Assembly: GCF_900188295.1 (NCBI RefSeq)
Contig: NZ_FZNM01000003.1
Coordinates: forward strand, 124,001 to 188,000
DNA: 64,000 nucleotides
From: Paracoccus sediminis
Lineage (GTDB): Bacteria > Pseudomonadota > Alphaproteobacteria > Rhodobacterales > Rhodobacteraceae
Direction: 5' to 3'
The notes below the pieces were generated by a model, which saw only the letters and a program-made list of their open reading frames with translations, was not told the DNA's origin and ran no database searches. Made by a program: the position numbers and the translations under genes. Positions 28,038 through 37,148 of this stretch are shown here, piece after piece (position 1 is the stretch's first letter; every line of letters starts with the position of its first letter).

Positions 28038-28826
28038 TCAGGCCACGGCGGCTGTTTCAGCGTTGAACCCGGCTTCGGCCATCAGCCGGTCGGAATGGGT
28101 TTCGACCTCGGCCTCCAGCCGGGGGATGAAGCCTTCGGCCGGAACCTCGGGCGACACCGGCGGCAGGAATTCGACCACGGCGCGGCCGGGACGGATGCCC
28201 CATCCCTTGCGCGGCCAGAACAGTCCGGTGTTGACCGCGACCGGCACCACCCGCAGCCCCGTGCCCCCCCGGATGGTGCTGACCCCGTGCTTGTAGGGGC
28301 GCCGTTCGCCGGGTTTCGTGCGCGTGCCTTCGGGATAGATGATAAGCTGGCCCAAGCCTTCGCCCGCGAGGCGCCGGTTGATCTCGCCCGTGATGGCGCG
28401 CATGGCGTCGCGGCCCTTGGCCCGGTCGATGGGAATGCAGCCGGTCTTCCAGGCGTACCAGCCCATGATCGGCACGCGCATCACCTCGCGCTTCATGATG
28501 AAGGCGCGGCGGGGGACGGCATGGGCGATGACCAGGATGTCCAGGAAACACTGGTGTTTGGCGGCGACGATGCAGTCGTCCGTGGGGGGCGTGCCGCGCA
28601 CCTCGCACCGCACGCCCAGATGCAGCCGCGCGGCCCACAGCATGTACCCGATCCAGCGCGTCGCCACCCGGTTGGCGCCGTCGCGCCCATGGCGCAGCAA
28701 AAGGGGCAGGCCCAGCAGCCCGATCGCCACCGTCGCCAAGGCGACGTGCAGGTAATAAAGGACGTTCTGCACATATTGCCACGGCGTCAGCGGGCCGGGC
28801 ATGGGCGAATCCGCCCTGTCGGTCAT
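28038..28826 (-). CDS. plsC: 1-acyl-sn-glycerol-3-phosphate acyltransferase
   Basis: 262 aa membrane-bound enzyme making phosphatidic acid. An N-terminal hydrophobic segment (LHVALATVAIGLLGLPLLL) is followed by the HX4D motif in KHQCFLD and the substrate motif YPEGTRTKPGE. The ATG overlaps the ftsX TGA (ATGA), so it is the last gene of an ftsE-ftsX-plsC operon. The frame is open far upstream inside ftsX, but that stretch is not coding. Confidence 0.93.
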   Translation of the reverse strand: MTDRADSPMPGPLTPWQYVQNVLYYLHVALATVAIGLLGLPLLLRHGRDGANRVATRWIGYMLWAARLHLGVRCEVRGTPPTDDCIVAAKHQCFLDILVIAHAVPRRAFIMKREVMRVPIMGWYAWKTGCIPIDRAKGRDAMRAITGEINRRLAGEGLGQLIIYPEGTRTKPGERRPYKHGVSTIRGGTGLRVVPVAVNTGLFWPRKGWGIRPGRAVVEFLPPVSPEVPAEGFIPRLEAEVETHSDRLMAEAGFNAETAAVA

Positions 28827-29749
28827 CGCACTGCCCCCAGCATCTTCAGCGCGGCCCAGCGGGTCGCCAGAAAGCCCACCGCCGCCGCGACAACGGGAAT
28901 CAGCAGCGGCAACAGCCAGCCCCAATCCTGGAATCCCAACCCGGTCAGAAAGCCGCCCGCCGCATCCATTCCGGGCAGCATGGCGATGCCCGCCATTCCG
29001 CACAGGGTTCCCACCGCCGCGCCAATCGCCGCGCGCTTGGTGAAACGACGCACGAAAGCGGTGGCAATCGTGATGTCGCGCGCCCCGATCAGGCGCAGGA
29101 CGCGGATCACCTGCCCGTTCGCCGACAAGGCCGCCTTGGCCGCCAGAGTAATCATCGCGGCGGACGCAGCCCCGATCAGCAACAACGAGACAATGCCCAG
29201 CACCCGCAGCCGGTTCGCCGCCGAAACCAGCGGACGGCGCCATTCGGTGTGATCGTCCAGCACCGCGCCCGGCGCCTCGGCCTCCAGTCGCAGTCGCAGG
29301 CCCTGGGCGTCGAAATCGTCGCCCGCGACCGGCAGGTCGATCAGCGCGGGCACCGGCAGCGCATCGACCGGCATGTCGGGACCGAACCACGGGGCCAGCA
29401 GTTCGGCAACCTCCTCCGGCGGCAACAGGCGGGGCTGGCCGGCGCCGGGGGTCGTTGACAGCACCTGCATCGCAGCCCGCGTCCGGGCCGCCTGCTGGTC
29501 CGATGGCGCGCTGACCCGCACGGTCACGGACCCGGCAAGTTCGCTGGCCCATCGGTCCGCCAGCCGTCCCGTCGCCAGCGCAAGCGCCAGCGCGAACACC
29601 GCCAGGAACGCCATCGCGCCCGCCGAAAACAACGTCAGTTGCGCGGTAAAGCCCGTGGGCGGCACGATCCGGTCGCCCGATCCGCCGTCGCGCATCAACC
29701 CCTGCCACAGCGTTCCCAGGCTTAGCGCGCGAAAATCGGTCCGTTTCAC
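28823..29749 (-). CDS. ftsX: Cell division protein FtsX (ABC permease-like)
   Basis: 308 aa. Four membrane segments: one near residues 33-60 (LTLFSAGAMAFLAVFALALALA), then a periplasmic region, then three C-terminal helices (VLGIVSLLLIGAASAAMITLA, IGAAVGTLCGMAGIAMLP, WLLPLLIPVVAAAVGFLA). This is the FtsX layout. With FtsE it controls peptidoglycan hydrolysis at the septum. Its start overlaps the ftsE stop (ATGA) and its stop overlaps the plsC start. Confidence 0.92.
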   Translation of the reverse strand: MKRTDFRALSLGTLWQGLMRDGGSGDRIVPPTGFTAQLTLFSAGAMAFLAVFALALALATGRLADRWASELAGSVTVRVSAPSDQQAARTRAAMQVLSTTPGAGQPRLLPPEEVAELLAPWFGPDMPVDALPVPALIDLPVAGDDFDAQGLRLRLEAEAPGAVLDDHTEWRRPLVSAANRLRVLGIVSLLLIGAASAAMITLAAKAALSANGQVIRVLRLIGARDITIATAFVRRFTKRAAIGAAVGTLCGMAGIAMLPGMDAAGGFLTGLGFQDWGWLLPLLIPVVAAAVGFLATRWAALKMLGAVR

Positions 29750-30420
29750 AGATCAGCCCCCGCCAGTTGCAATGTCCCGTTCGCGATCCGCAGCACGCGG
29801 GCCGCGACCTGCGCCTTGGTGGCGCGGATCAGGTTCAGGTCGTGGGTCGCGACCAGCACGGTCTTGCCCGACTTGTTCAGTTCGACCAGCAACTGCATCA
29901 GCCGCATCGACATGTCCCAGTCCAGATTGCCGGTGGGTTCGTCCGCCAGCACCAGATCGGGCGACAGGACCACCGCGCGGGCCAGGGCGGCGCGCTGGCG
30001 TTCGCCGCCCGACAGCGACGGCGGCATGGCGCGGGCGTGCTGGGACAGGCCGACCCATCCCAGCAGGTCGCGCAGCGCCGTCATGTCAACGGCCTGTCCG
30101 GCGACCGACAAGGGCAGCGCCACGTTTTCGGCCACCGGCAGGTGGTCCAGGAACTGGGTGTCCTGATGCACAACACCGATGCTGCGGCGCAGGTCGGCGA
30201 TGCCGTCGCGCGACAACTGCCGCACATCGTTGCCAAAGGCCGACATCTGCCCTTGGGTCGGCAGCAGATCGGCATAGCATAAACGCAGCAGCGTCGTCTT
30301 GCCCGATCCCGACGGCCCGGTCAGGAAATGGAACATCCCCGGCTGCAAGGTCAGCGTCATGTTCGACAACAGTTCCGGCCCCCCATGATAGCCGAAGCCG
30401 ACATCCCGCATCTCGATCAA
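29746..30420 (-). CDS. ftsE: Cell division ATP-binding protein FtsE
   Basis: 224 aa ABC ATPase: Walker A TGPSGSGKTTLLRL, signature SLSGGERQRAALARA, Walker B VLADEPTGNLD, H-loop VATHDLNL. Acts with FtsX. The start is TTG 30420, giving MIEMRDVGFGYHGG as in FtsE proteins, with GGAGGG at 7 nt spacing. The upstream ATG at 30489 would add 23 residues that overlap the divergent zinc-ribbon gene leader and do not look like FtsE. Confidence 0.93.
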   Translation of the reverse strand: MIEMRDVGFGYHGGPELLSNMTLTLQPGMFHFLTGPSGSGKTTLLRLCYADLLPTQGQMSAFGNDVRQLSRDGIADLRRSIGVVHQDTQFLDHLPVAENVALPLSVAGQAVDMTALRDLLGWVGLSQHARAMPPSLSGGERQRAALARAVVLSPDLVLADEPTGNLDWDMSMRLMQLLVELNKSGKTVLVATHDLNLIRATKAQVAARVLRIANGTLQLAGADL

Positions 30421-30509
30421 GCGCCAACCCTCCGTGATCCGTCTTCTCCGGCTTGGAAGCCGGCCCCGCGCTTGATAGAACAGCCACAAGGCGAATGCGA
30501 GGGGTCGGC

Positions 30510-31229
30510 ATGGCGGAAATACGGTTGATCTGTCCGGGTTGCGCCGCGGAATACCGCATTCCCGACACCGCCATCCCCGCCGAGGGACGAGAGGTCGAGT
30601 GCAGCGCCTGCGGCAATGTTTGGTATGCCACCGCGACCCCTGCCCGACCGGATGCGGCCGATCCGTCGGTCGCGGCAGCCCCCACCGACCTGCCCCGGTT
30701 GAACCGCCGCCTGCCCGATACCGTTCTGGACATCCTGCGCGACGAGGTTGAACACGAACGGCGCGCCCGCGCCGCCGACGGACCGACCGGCCTGCCGGGC
30801 ACCGCTTCGTCCGGTCCGCGGCTGGTCGCGGATCCCGAATGGCCCGCCACGACGATCACCCGGCACATCCATTCCGATCCGGTCGAATCGGTGGCGCCAG
30901 CGCCGTCAGCGCCCCGCCCGGCCCCGGCCGCCAACATCACAGGGCAGAGTCCATCCGCCGTGACCGCGCGCCCCGAAACTGCCGCGCCCGTCGAACCGGC
31001 CCCGGCTGCCGCCCCGCCGCCCATGCCGGCGGCTCCGTCTGCCGATCGGGGCTATGCTGCGGGCTTCGGGCTGGCCGTGCTGCTGGCGGCGGTTCTGATC
31101 GGACTGTATGTCCTGTCCCCGTCTCTGACCGATCGGGGAACGTTCGGCGACAGGGTCATGGATCTTCGCGCCCAAGCCGACGACGCGCGGTTCTGGTTGC
31201 AGGACCGCGCCGCGATCCTGATCCGCTGA
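30510..31229 (+). CDS. Zinc-ribbon (MJ0042 type) single-pass membrane protein
   Basis: 239 aa. N-terminal zinc ribbon IRLICPGCAAEYRIPD...VECSACGNVWYA with two CXXC pairs, then a Pro/Ala-rich linker, one membrane helix near residues 185-206 (FGLAVLLAAVLIGLYVLS) and a short C-terminal tail. Such MJ0042-domain proteins are common beside ftsE in alphaproteobacteria; the function is not known. ATG 30510 is chosen because the ribbon follows directly. Divergent from ftsE, and directly abuts the TIGR02302 gene stop. Confidence 0.82.
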   Translation: MAEIRLICPGCAAEYRIPDTAIPAEGREVECSACGNVWYATATPARPDAADPSVAAAPTDLPRLNRRLPDTVLDILRDEVEHERRARAADGPTGLPGTASSGPRLVADPEWPATTITRHIHSDPVESVAPAPSAPRPAPAANITGQSPSAVTARPETAAPVEPAPAAAPPPMPAAPSADRGYAAGFGLAVLLAAVLIGLYVLSPSLTDRGTFGDRVMDLRAQADDARFWLQDRAAILIR

Positions 31230-33695
31230 TCAGAAACGGTCCAGCAGGCGTCCCAGGTAATCGCGTTCGTCCCGAGGCCGTTCGGCCTGACCGCTTCGGC
31301 GGCGGATTTCATCCAGCAGGTCGCGGGCACGACGGGACGGGTCGGCGCCTTCGGCCAGCGGATCGCCCCCGGCGATGACATTGCCGTTGCCATCGCGCTG
31401 ACGTCCCAGGGGATCCAGCGCCGGACGCTGGTCATAGCTGTCTCCCTCGGCACCGGCGCGATCGCCGCCGCCGGGCTGCTGGCCCTGCTGTCCCTGTTGC
31501 TGGCCTTGCTGGCCCTGTTGGGCCTGCTGGTTCAGCATGTCGCCCAGCGCGCGCATCCCTTCGCGCATCGATTCGATGGCATCGGCTTGGCGCTGCAAGG
31601 CCCCGCCGGTGTCGCCCTCGCGCAAGGCGCGCTCGGCGTCCTCCATGGCGCGGCCCGCCTCGTCCAGCCGACGGCGGGCTTGATCCCCGCCGGGCGATCC
31701 CTGGCCCGGCAAAAGCCCCTGCTGCTGACCCAGGTCGTTGCGCAACTGGCGCTGGCGGTCGGCCATTCCTTCGGAATTCGGCGACGGCTGACCCATCTCG
31801 CCCTGGCCGAACTGGTCCTGCATGTCGCCGAATGCCTCGTCCGACAGACGCTGCTGTTCGCGCAGCGTTTCGGCCAGACGGTTCATCGGCTGATTGCCGC
31901 TGCTGCCCTCCCGCCCCTCGCCGCCCTGGCCCTGCCGGACCTGGAGGTTTTCCATCATGCGGTTGAACTGTTCCAGCAGTTCCTGGGCCTCGGCCATGCG
32001 GCCCTCGTTCATCAGCCGCTGGATTTCGTCCATCATCTGCTGGATCTGGTCGCCTGTGATCTGCTGGCCCTGTTGCTGTTCGGTGAACCGCTCAGCCGGA
32101 TCCTGCTGCGCCTGCTGCTGGGCCAGCATGTCGGTATAGGCGTCCGTCACGGCCTTCAGTTCGTCCATCAGCCGCTGGATTTCGTCGGGACTGGCCCCGT
32201 TGCGGATGGCCTCGGACAGTTTCCGCTGGGCCTCGCGCATCCGCTCAAGGGCGTCCGACAGGCCGCCATCCTCCAACTGGATGGCCGCCTGCCACAGCGC
32301 CTCGGCCAGATCGTCGCGGGCCTTGTCGGTCAGGGCCTCGCCCTCCAACAGGGTCACGGCGCCGCGCAGTTGCAGATACAAGGGCTGTTCGACAAAGCCT
32401 TCGGGCTGCCAGGTGACGGCGCGCAGGATCTCGGCGCTGCGCCCGGCATTGCCGCGCGACCACAGCAGGTCGCGCCGCATCTCGATCAGCGCGGCCGCCA
32501 GGGGGTTGAAGAACCGCCGCCCCGGCAGGACGATGGCCATCGGTTCCGCCTGACCCACCTGGTCGATCCCGTCCACCGCGCGCAGGGACACGCTGACCGG
32601 CAGGTTCGCCCAAGGGTGGCGCGACAGATCCTCGGTCAACTGGCCCTTGACCTGCTGCCGGTCGCCGCGCGGCAGGGGCAGGGGCAGTTCCACCGCCGGA
32701 CGCGGTTCGGGGTCGACGGCAAGGCCGAAACGGCGATCCACGGCGGTCAGGTCCAAGGCAATGACCGCCTGGCCCGAGGCGACGCCGTGATCGTCGCTGG
32801 CCTCGAAATCCTGAACCATCCTGCCGTCGGCGCGGCGCACCGGGGCGGCACCGGCGCGGATCGCCGGGGCGTTGTCGGGCAGGACTGTCACATCGAAACG
32901 CCGCCCGGCAACCTCGATCGCGCCGGATTGTTCGGCCCGGAAACCGGGCGCCTGCGGATCGTCGGCAAGGCCGGGGCCGATATCCTGCGTGACCGACGCG
33001 CCCTGCCCGTACAGGCGGAACGTCACCTCGGTCCCTTTTGGCAGTTCCAGCCCCTGCCCGTCGGCCAAGGCATTCAGATAAATCGTGGGGCGGCGGGTAT
33101 AGGCGGGCGGCTCGGCCCAGCCCTCCCAGCTTGGCCCGGTCGGCGCGGCATCGCCCGCGACAGGCCGGGACACGGTCGCGGCCAGGGCCTCGATCCCCTG
33201 CCCCATCTGGCCCGCGCCGCCAAAGATCAGCGCCATGGCCAAGGCCACCAGCCCCGCCAGCCGCAGGGCCAGCGGATCGCGCCGCGTCAGCCCGGCATCG
33301 GGGCGAACGGCCCGCGCCAGGGCCGCGCGCGCCTGCATCTGCGCCAGATGCGCCTGCCACAGGGCACCTTCCCCTCCGATGGCCGCGCGGTCGGACAGCG
33401 CCGCCAGCGGGCGCCCCGGCAGGGTCCGGTCCAGACGGTCCACCGCATCCGTCATGCGGGTCCGGCGGAAACGCATCCCGGCCCAGATCGCCGTCCCGAC
33501 CAACAGCAGGACCACCCCGCCGGCGATCCAGGGCAGCACCGGATCCGGCACCGCCGCCACGACACCCAGGGCCAAGGCGGCAAAGGCCATGGCCAGGACC
33601 GTCGCCAGCGGCCAAAAGGCGCGCGCCGCCTGTTCCCACACCATCCCCCAGCGGGTCAGGTGCAGGGCGCGGGCAACCCGCCCCTTCTTCTTCAT
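31230..33695 (-). CDS. TIGR02302 family membrane protein (DUF4175)
   Basis: 821 aa. ALHLTRWGMVWEQAARAFWP opens the family; two membrane helices follow (VLAMAFAALALGVVAAV and IAGGVVLLLVGTAIWAGM), with a third around LAGLVALAMALIFGGAGQ. The C-terminal half is a long coiled coil (MDELKAVTDAYTDML..., MDEIQRLMNEGRMAEAQ) ending in Gln/Gly-rich repeats. ATG 33695 has GAGGAT at 6 nt spacing, both inside repeat copy B. An in-frame ATG at 33770 would overlap lysA. Function unknown; it sits downstream of lysA in the arginine-lysine operon. Confidence 0.88.
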   Translation of the reverse strand: MKKKGRVARALHLTRWGMVWEQAARAFWPLATVLAMAFAALALGVVAAVPDPVLPWIAGGVVLLLVGTAIWAGMRFRRTRMTDAVDRLDRTLPGRPLAALSDRAAIGGEGALWQAHLAQMQARAALARAVRPDAGLTRRDPLALRLAGLVALAMALIFGGAGQMGQGIEALAATVSRPVAGDAAPTGPSWEGWAEPPAYTRRPTIYLNALADGQGLELPKGTEVTFRLYGQGASVTQDIGPGLADDPQAPGFRAEQSGAIEVAGRRFDVTVLPDNAPAIRAGAAPVRRADGRMVQDFEASDDHGVASGQAVIALDLTAVDRRFGLAVDPEPRPAVELPLPLPRGDRQQVKGQLTEDLSRHPWANLPVSVSLRAVDGIDQVGQAEPMAIVLPGRRFFNPLAAALIEMRRDLLWSRGNAGRSAEILRAVTWQPEGFVEQPLYLQLRGAVTLLEGEALTDKARDDLAEALWQAAIQLEDGGLSDALERMREAQRKLSEAIRNGASPDEIQRLMDELKAVTDAYTDMLAQQQAQQDPAERFTEQQQGQQITGDQIQQMMDEIQRLMNEGRMAEAQELLEQFNRMMENLQVRQGQGGEGREGSSGNQPMNRLAETLREQQRLSDEAFGDMQDQFGQGEMGQPSPNSEGMADRQRQLRNDLGQQQGLLPGQGSPGGDQARRRLDEAGRAMEDAERALREGDTGGALQRQADAIESMREGMRALGDMLNQQAQQGQQGQQQGQQGQQPGGGDRAGAEGDSYDQRPALDPLGRQRDGNGNVIAGGDPLAEGADPSRRARDLLDEIRRRSGQAERPRDERDYLGRLLDRF

Positions 33696-33734
33696 GAAAA
33701 TATCCTCGGGGGTCCGGGGGCCGACAGCCCCCGG
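33685..33734 (-). repeat. Intergenic hairpin/ribosome-binding repeat, copy B
   Basis: On the minus strand: hairpin CCGGGGG, 7-nt loop, CCCCCGG (33714-33734), then CCCCGAGGATATTTTC, ATGAAGAAGAAG. Same order and nearly the same sequence as copy A (24126-24178). It provides the Shine-Dalgarno sequence, start codon and first Lys codons of the TIGR02302 gene. Confidence 0.75.
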
Positions 33735-33760
33735 CTGCGACGTCACATCAGGGTGCTGCG

Positions 33761-35026
33761 TCAAAGCCATGGGGGAATGCTATCGCGCGCCAGCATTTCC
33801 TCAAACGTCGGCCGTGCCCGGATGACAGCGAAGTGATCGCCGCTGACCAGAACCTCGGGGACCAGCGGGCGCGAATTGTATTCCGAGGCCATCACCGCGC
33901 CATAGGCCCCCGCCGACCGGAACGCGATCAGGTCGCCTGCCGCCAGGTCGGGCAGATCCGCGCCTTTCTGGAACGTGTCGCCCGATTCGCAGACCGGACC
34001 CACCACATCGAAGGACCGGACCGGCGCGCCGACAGCCGGTTCGACCACCGGCACGATGTCGTGATGCGCCCCGTACATGGCCGGGCGCGCCAGATCGTTC
34101 ATGGCCGCGTCCACGATCAGGAACTCGCGCCCCTCGCCCTCCTTGACATAGATCACCTCGGACAGCAGCACGCCGGCATTGCCGACGATGTTGCGGCCCG
34201 GCTCGATCTCGATCTCGCAGCCCAGATCGCCCACGGTGTCGCGGATCACCTGGCCGTATTCAAGGGGCAGGGGCGGGGCGTTGTTGTCGCGGCGATAGGG
34301 AATCCCCAAGCCGCCGCCCAGATCCAGCCGCGTGATCGCATGACCGTCGGCGCGCAGGGCGCGGGTCAGGTCGGCCACCTTGCCATAGGCGGCGCGGAAC
34401 GGGTCCAGATCGGTCAGCTGGCTGCCGATATGCACGTCGATGCCCACGACCTGCAAACCCGGCAGGGACGCGGCCTCGGCATAGACCTGACGCGCGCGGG
34501 CGATCGGGATGCCGAACTTGTTTTCGGACTTGCCCGTGGCGATCTTGTCGTGGGTCTTGGCATCCACGTCCGGGTTCACCCGGACCGCCACCGGCACCGT
34601 GGCGCCCATGCTTGCGGCCACGGCGGACAGGGCCCGCATCTCGGGTTCGGATTCCAGGTTGACCTGGCGGATGCCGCCCTCGATGGCCTGCCGCATCTCG
34701 GCCACGGTCTTGCCGACGCCCGAAAACACGATCCGGTCGCCGGGGACACCCGCCGCCCGCGCGCGCGCGTATTCACCGCCCGACACGACATCCATCCCCG
34801 CCCCCAGATCGCCCAGCAGCTTCAGCACCGCAAGGTTGCTGTTGGCCTTCACCGCAAAGCAGACTAGATGATCGGTCCAGTCCAGGGCCTGCCGGAACAG
34901 CCCAAAATGGCGGGTCAGGGTCGCCGCCGAATAGACATAGACGGGCGTTCCCACCGCCGCGGCGATCCACGACAGGGGCACGTCCTCGGCGCAGAGTTCC
35001 CCGTCGCGATAGTTGAAATGATCCAC
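33761..35026 (-). CDS. lysA: Diaminopimelate decarboxylase
   Basis: 421 aa PLP fold-type III enzyme; makes lysine from meso-DAP. PLP Lys in FAVKANSNLAVLK (about K60), VDVHIGSQ, phosphate-binding GGGLG, EPGRNIVGNAG, and CESGDTF with the active-site Cys. Starts with GTG at 35026, directly after the TAG of the small lipoprotein gene, so the two are surely cotranscribed. Followed by repeat copy B and the TIGR02302 gene. Confidence 0.96.
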   Translation of the reverse strand: MDHFNYRDGELCAEDVPLSWIAAAVGTPVYVYSAATLTRHFGLFRQALDWTDHLVCFAVKANSNLAVLKLLGDLGAGMDVVSGGEYARARAAGVPGDRIVFSGVGKTVAEMRQAIEGGIRQVNLESEPEMRALSAVAASMGATVPVAVRVNPDVDAKTHDKIATGKSENKFGIPIARARQVYAEAASLPGLQVVGIDVHIGSQLTDLDPFRAAYGKVADLTRALRADGHAITRLDLGGGLGIPYRRDNNAPPLPLEYGQVIRDTVGDLGCEIEIEPGRNIVGNAGVLLSEVIYVKEGEGREFLIVDAAMNDLARPAMYGAHHDIVPVVEPAVGAPVRSFDVVGPVCESGDTFQKGADLPDLAAGDLIAFRSAGAYGAVMASEYNSRPLVPEVLVSGDHFAVIRARPTFEEMLARDSIPPWL

Positions 35027-35176
35027 CTACAGCTCCGTTATCACGCCCATCGTGGCGTGACCGGAAATCGAGATGTTGGATTCCGGCGCGGTCCGGGGCG
35101 GGGCGGGACGTTCGGGCGGGCCGTCGACGCCACAGGCCGCCACGGCCGCCACCGCCAGAATTGCGATCCATTTCAT
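35027..35176 (-). CDS. Small lipoprotein (49 aa), LptM/LppL-type position
   Basis: [15 protein letters not shown] then [12 protein letters not shown]: a signal peptide and lipobox with Cys15, followed by a short Pro-rich tail. The ATG overlaps the argH TGA (ATGA) and the TAG touches the lysA GTG. In gammaproteobacteria a tiny lipoprotein is likewise encoded next to lysA/dapF: LppL in Pseudomonas, and YifL, now LptM, an LptD maturation factor in E. coli. Equivalence is suggested by position and type only. Well supported as a gene despite its size. Confidence 0.85.
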   Translation of the reverse strand: MKWIAILAVAAVAACGVDGPPERPAPPRTAPESNISISGHATMGVITEL

Positions 35177-36576
35177 GCCAGTCTCTCCTTCCAGCGGGTG
35201 ATCTGCGCGCGCACCTGATCCGGCGCCGTGCCGCCATAGCTTTGTCGTGAGGCCACCGAATTGTGAACGCCCAGCACGCCGAACACCCTGTCGTCGATGC
35301 CCGCATGGACGGACCGCAGGTCGGCCAGCGTCAGGTCCGGCAGGTCGCAGCCTTTCCGTTCGGCCAGGGCCACCAGCGATCCGGTGACGTGGTGGGCGTC
35401 GCGGAACGGCAGGCCCAGTTCGCGCACCAGCCAGTCGGCCAGATCCGTCGCCGTGGAAAAGCCGCTGGATGCCGCGGCCTCCATCCGGTCGCGGTTGGCG
35501 GTCAGGTCGAACAGCATTCCGGACATTGCGGCCAGGGCCAGCATCAAGCTGTCGGCGGCATCGAAAACCTGCTCCTTGTCCTCCTGCATGTCCTTGGAAT
35601 AGGCCAGCGGCAGGCCCTTCATCACCGTGAACAGCGCGACCGTCGCCCCCAGGATCCGGCCGATCTTGGCGCGGATCAGTTCGGCGGCGTCAGGATTGCG
35701 CTTTTGCGGCATGATCGACGATCCCGTGGACCATTTGTCCGACATGGACACGAAACGGAACTGCGCGGACGACCAGATCACCAGTTCTTCGGCCAGCCGG
35801 GACAGGTGGACCGCGCAGATCGACGACGCCGACAGGAATTCCAGCGCGAAATCCCGGTCGCTGACGGCATCCAGGCTGTTGGCCATCGGCGCGTCGAAAC
35901 CCAGCGCCTGCGCGGTCGCGTGGCGGTCGATGGGATAGCCCGTCCCGGCCAGCGCCGCCGCCCCCAACGGCGATTCGTTCATCCGCCGCCGGGCGTCCTG
36001 GAACCGCGACCGGTCGCGGCCGAACATTTCCACATAGGCCATCATATGATGGCCCCAGGTCACGGGCTGCGCGGTTTGCAGATGCGTGAATCCGGGCATC
36101 ACCCAGTCCGCCCCCGCCTCGGCCTGGCTCAGGGCGGCACGGATCAGCGCCGTCAGTCCGTCGATGGCCGCGTCGTACTGATCGCGCACCCACAGCCGGA
36201 AATCCGTCGCCACCTGATCGTTGCGCGACCGGCCCGTGTGCAGGCGGCCCGCCGGTTCCCCGACAAGTTCTTTCAGCCGCGCCTCGACGTTCATGTGGAT
36301 GTCTTCCAGATCGGTGCGGAACGGAAAATCCCCCCCCTCAATTTCTGACAAGACGGTGAGCAGCCCTTCCCTGATCGCCATGGCATCGCTATCGCTGATG
36401 ATGCCTGTCGCGGCCAGCATCGCCGCATGGGCACGGCTGCCCCGGATGTCCTGGGCGTAGAGCCGCCGGTCGAATCCGATCGAGGCGTTGATCGCCTCCA
36501 TGATCGCGTCCGGCCCGGCGGCAAAACGCCCGCCCCACATGCTGTTGGCGGAATCCTGATGCGGCCGGTCGGTCAT
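35173..36576 (-). CDS. argH: Argininosuccinate lyase
   Basis: 467 aa. Splits argininosuccinate to arginine and fumarate. [11 protein letters not shown] near the N-terminus, [25 protein letters not shown] and the signature [12 protein letters not shown] with the mobile-loop catalytic Ser. Standard length. First gene of the operon argH-lipoprotein-lysA-TIGR02302. Divergent from the TlpA-like gene, with 23 nt between starts. Confidence 0.97.
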   Translation of the reverse strand: MTDRPHQDSANSMWGGRFAAGPDAIMEAINASIGFDRRLYAQDIRGSRAHAAMLAATGIISDSDAMAIREGLLTVLSEIEGGDFPFRTDLEDIHMNVEARLKELVGEPAGRLHTGRSRNDQVATDFRLWVRDQYDAAIDGLTALIRAALSQAEAGADWVMPGFTHLQTAQPVTWGHHMMAYVEMFGRDRSRFQDARRRMNESPLGAAALAGTGYPIDRHATAQALGFDAPMANSLDAVSDRDFALEFLSASSICAVHLSRLAEELVIWSSAQFRFVSMSDKWSTGSSIMPQKRNPDAAELIRAKIGRILGATVALFTVMKGLPLAYSKDMQEDKEQVFDAADSLMLALAAMSGMLFDLTANRDRMEAAASSGFSTATDLADWLVRELGLPFRDAHHVTGSLVALAERKGCDLPDLTLADLRSVHAGIDDRVFGVLGVHNSVASRQSYGGTAPDQVRAQITRWKERLA

Positions 36577-36599
36577 TCGCGCGTCCTTCGGAGGTCTTC

Positions 36600-37148
36600 A
36601 TGCTGCGTTCCGCCCTGCTTTATACGGCCCTTCTTTTCGGTGCAAACGCCGCCTTGGCCGGGCCGGTGGACTGGCAGGCCGCCAGGGAGGCCGGGCTGGT
36701 CAAGCTGGTCCCGTCCGAAAGCCCCGCGCCCGTGTCCGATGTGGAATTCACCGATCCCAATGGCGGAACCCGCCGCCTTGCCGATTACAGGGGCAAGGTC
36801 GTCCTGCTGAATTTCTGGGCCACCTGGTGCGCGCCCTGCCGCAAGGAAATGCCCTATCTCGACGCCCTCCAGGCCGAGATGGGCGGCGAGGATTTCGAGG
36901 TGGTGGCGGTGGCCACCGGCCGCAACACGCCGGAAAAGATCGACAAGTTCTATGAAGAAACCGGGCTGAAGAACCTGCCGGTCCTTCTGGATCCGCGCCA
37001 GCAGCTTGCCCGCGCCATGGGCGTGGTCGGTCTGCCCGTGACGGTGCTGATCGACCGCGACGGAAACGAGGTTGCCCGCCTGCTGGGCGAGGCCGACTGG
37101 TCCAGCGAACCCGCCAAGGCGGTCATCCGGCAGATGATGGCGGAGTGA
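36600..37148 (+). CDS. TlpA-family thiol:disulfide oxidoreductase
   Basis: 182 aa. Signal peptide MLRSALLYTALLFGANAALA. Thioredoxin fold with the active site FWATWCAPCRKEMP (WCAPC) and cis-Pro in GLPVTVLIDRDG. A periplasmic reductase of the TlpA/ResA type, often serving cytochrome c or oxidase maturation. GGAGG lies 5 nt before the ATG. Its 3' end overlaps the tag gene by 26 nt, tail to tail. Confidence 0.92.
   Translation: MLRSALLYTALLFGANAALAGPVDWQAAREAGLVKLVPSESPAPVSDVEFTDPNGGTRRLADYRGKVVLLNFWATWCAPCRKEMPYLDALQAEMGGEDFEVVAVATGRNTPEKIDKFYEETGLKNLPVLLDPRQQLARAMGVVGLPVTVLIDRDGNEVARLLGEADWSSEPAKAVIRQMMAE

Noticed and set aside
31440..31530. Tandem repeat or CRISPR-like pattern in the Gln/Gly-rich part of the TIGR02302 gene
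   Set aside because: Short imperfect codon repeats encoding QQGQQ in frame; no spacers and no constant repeat length.
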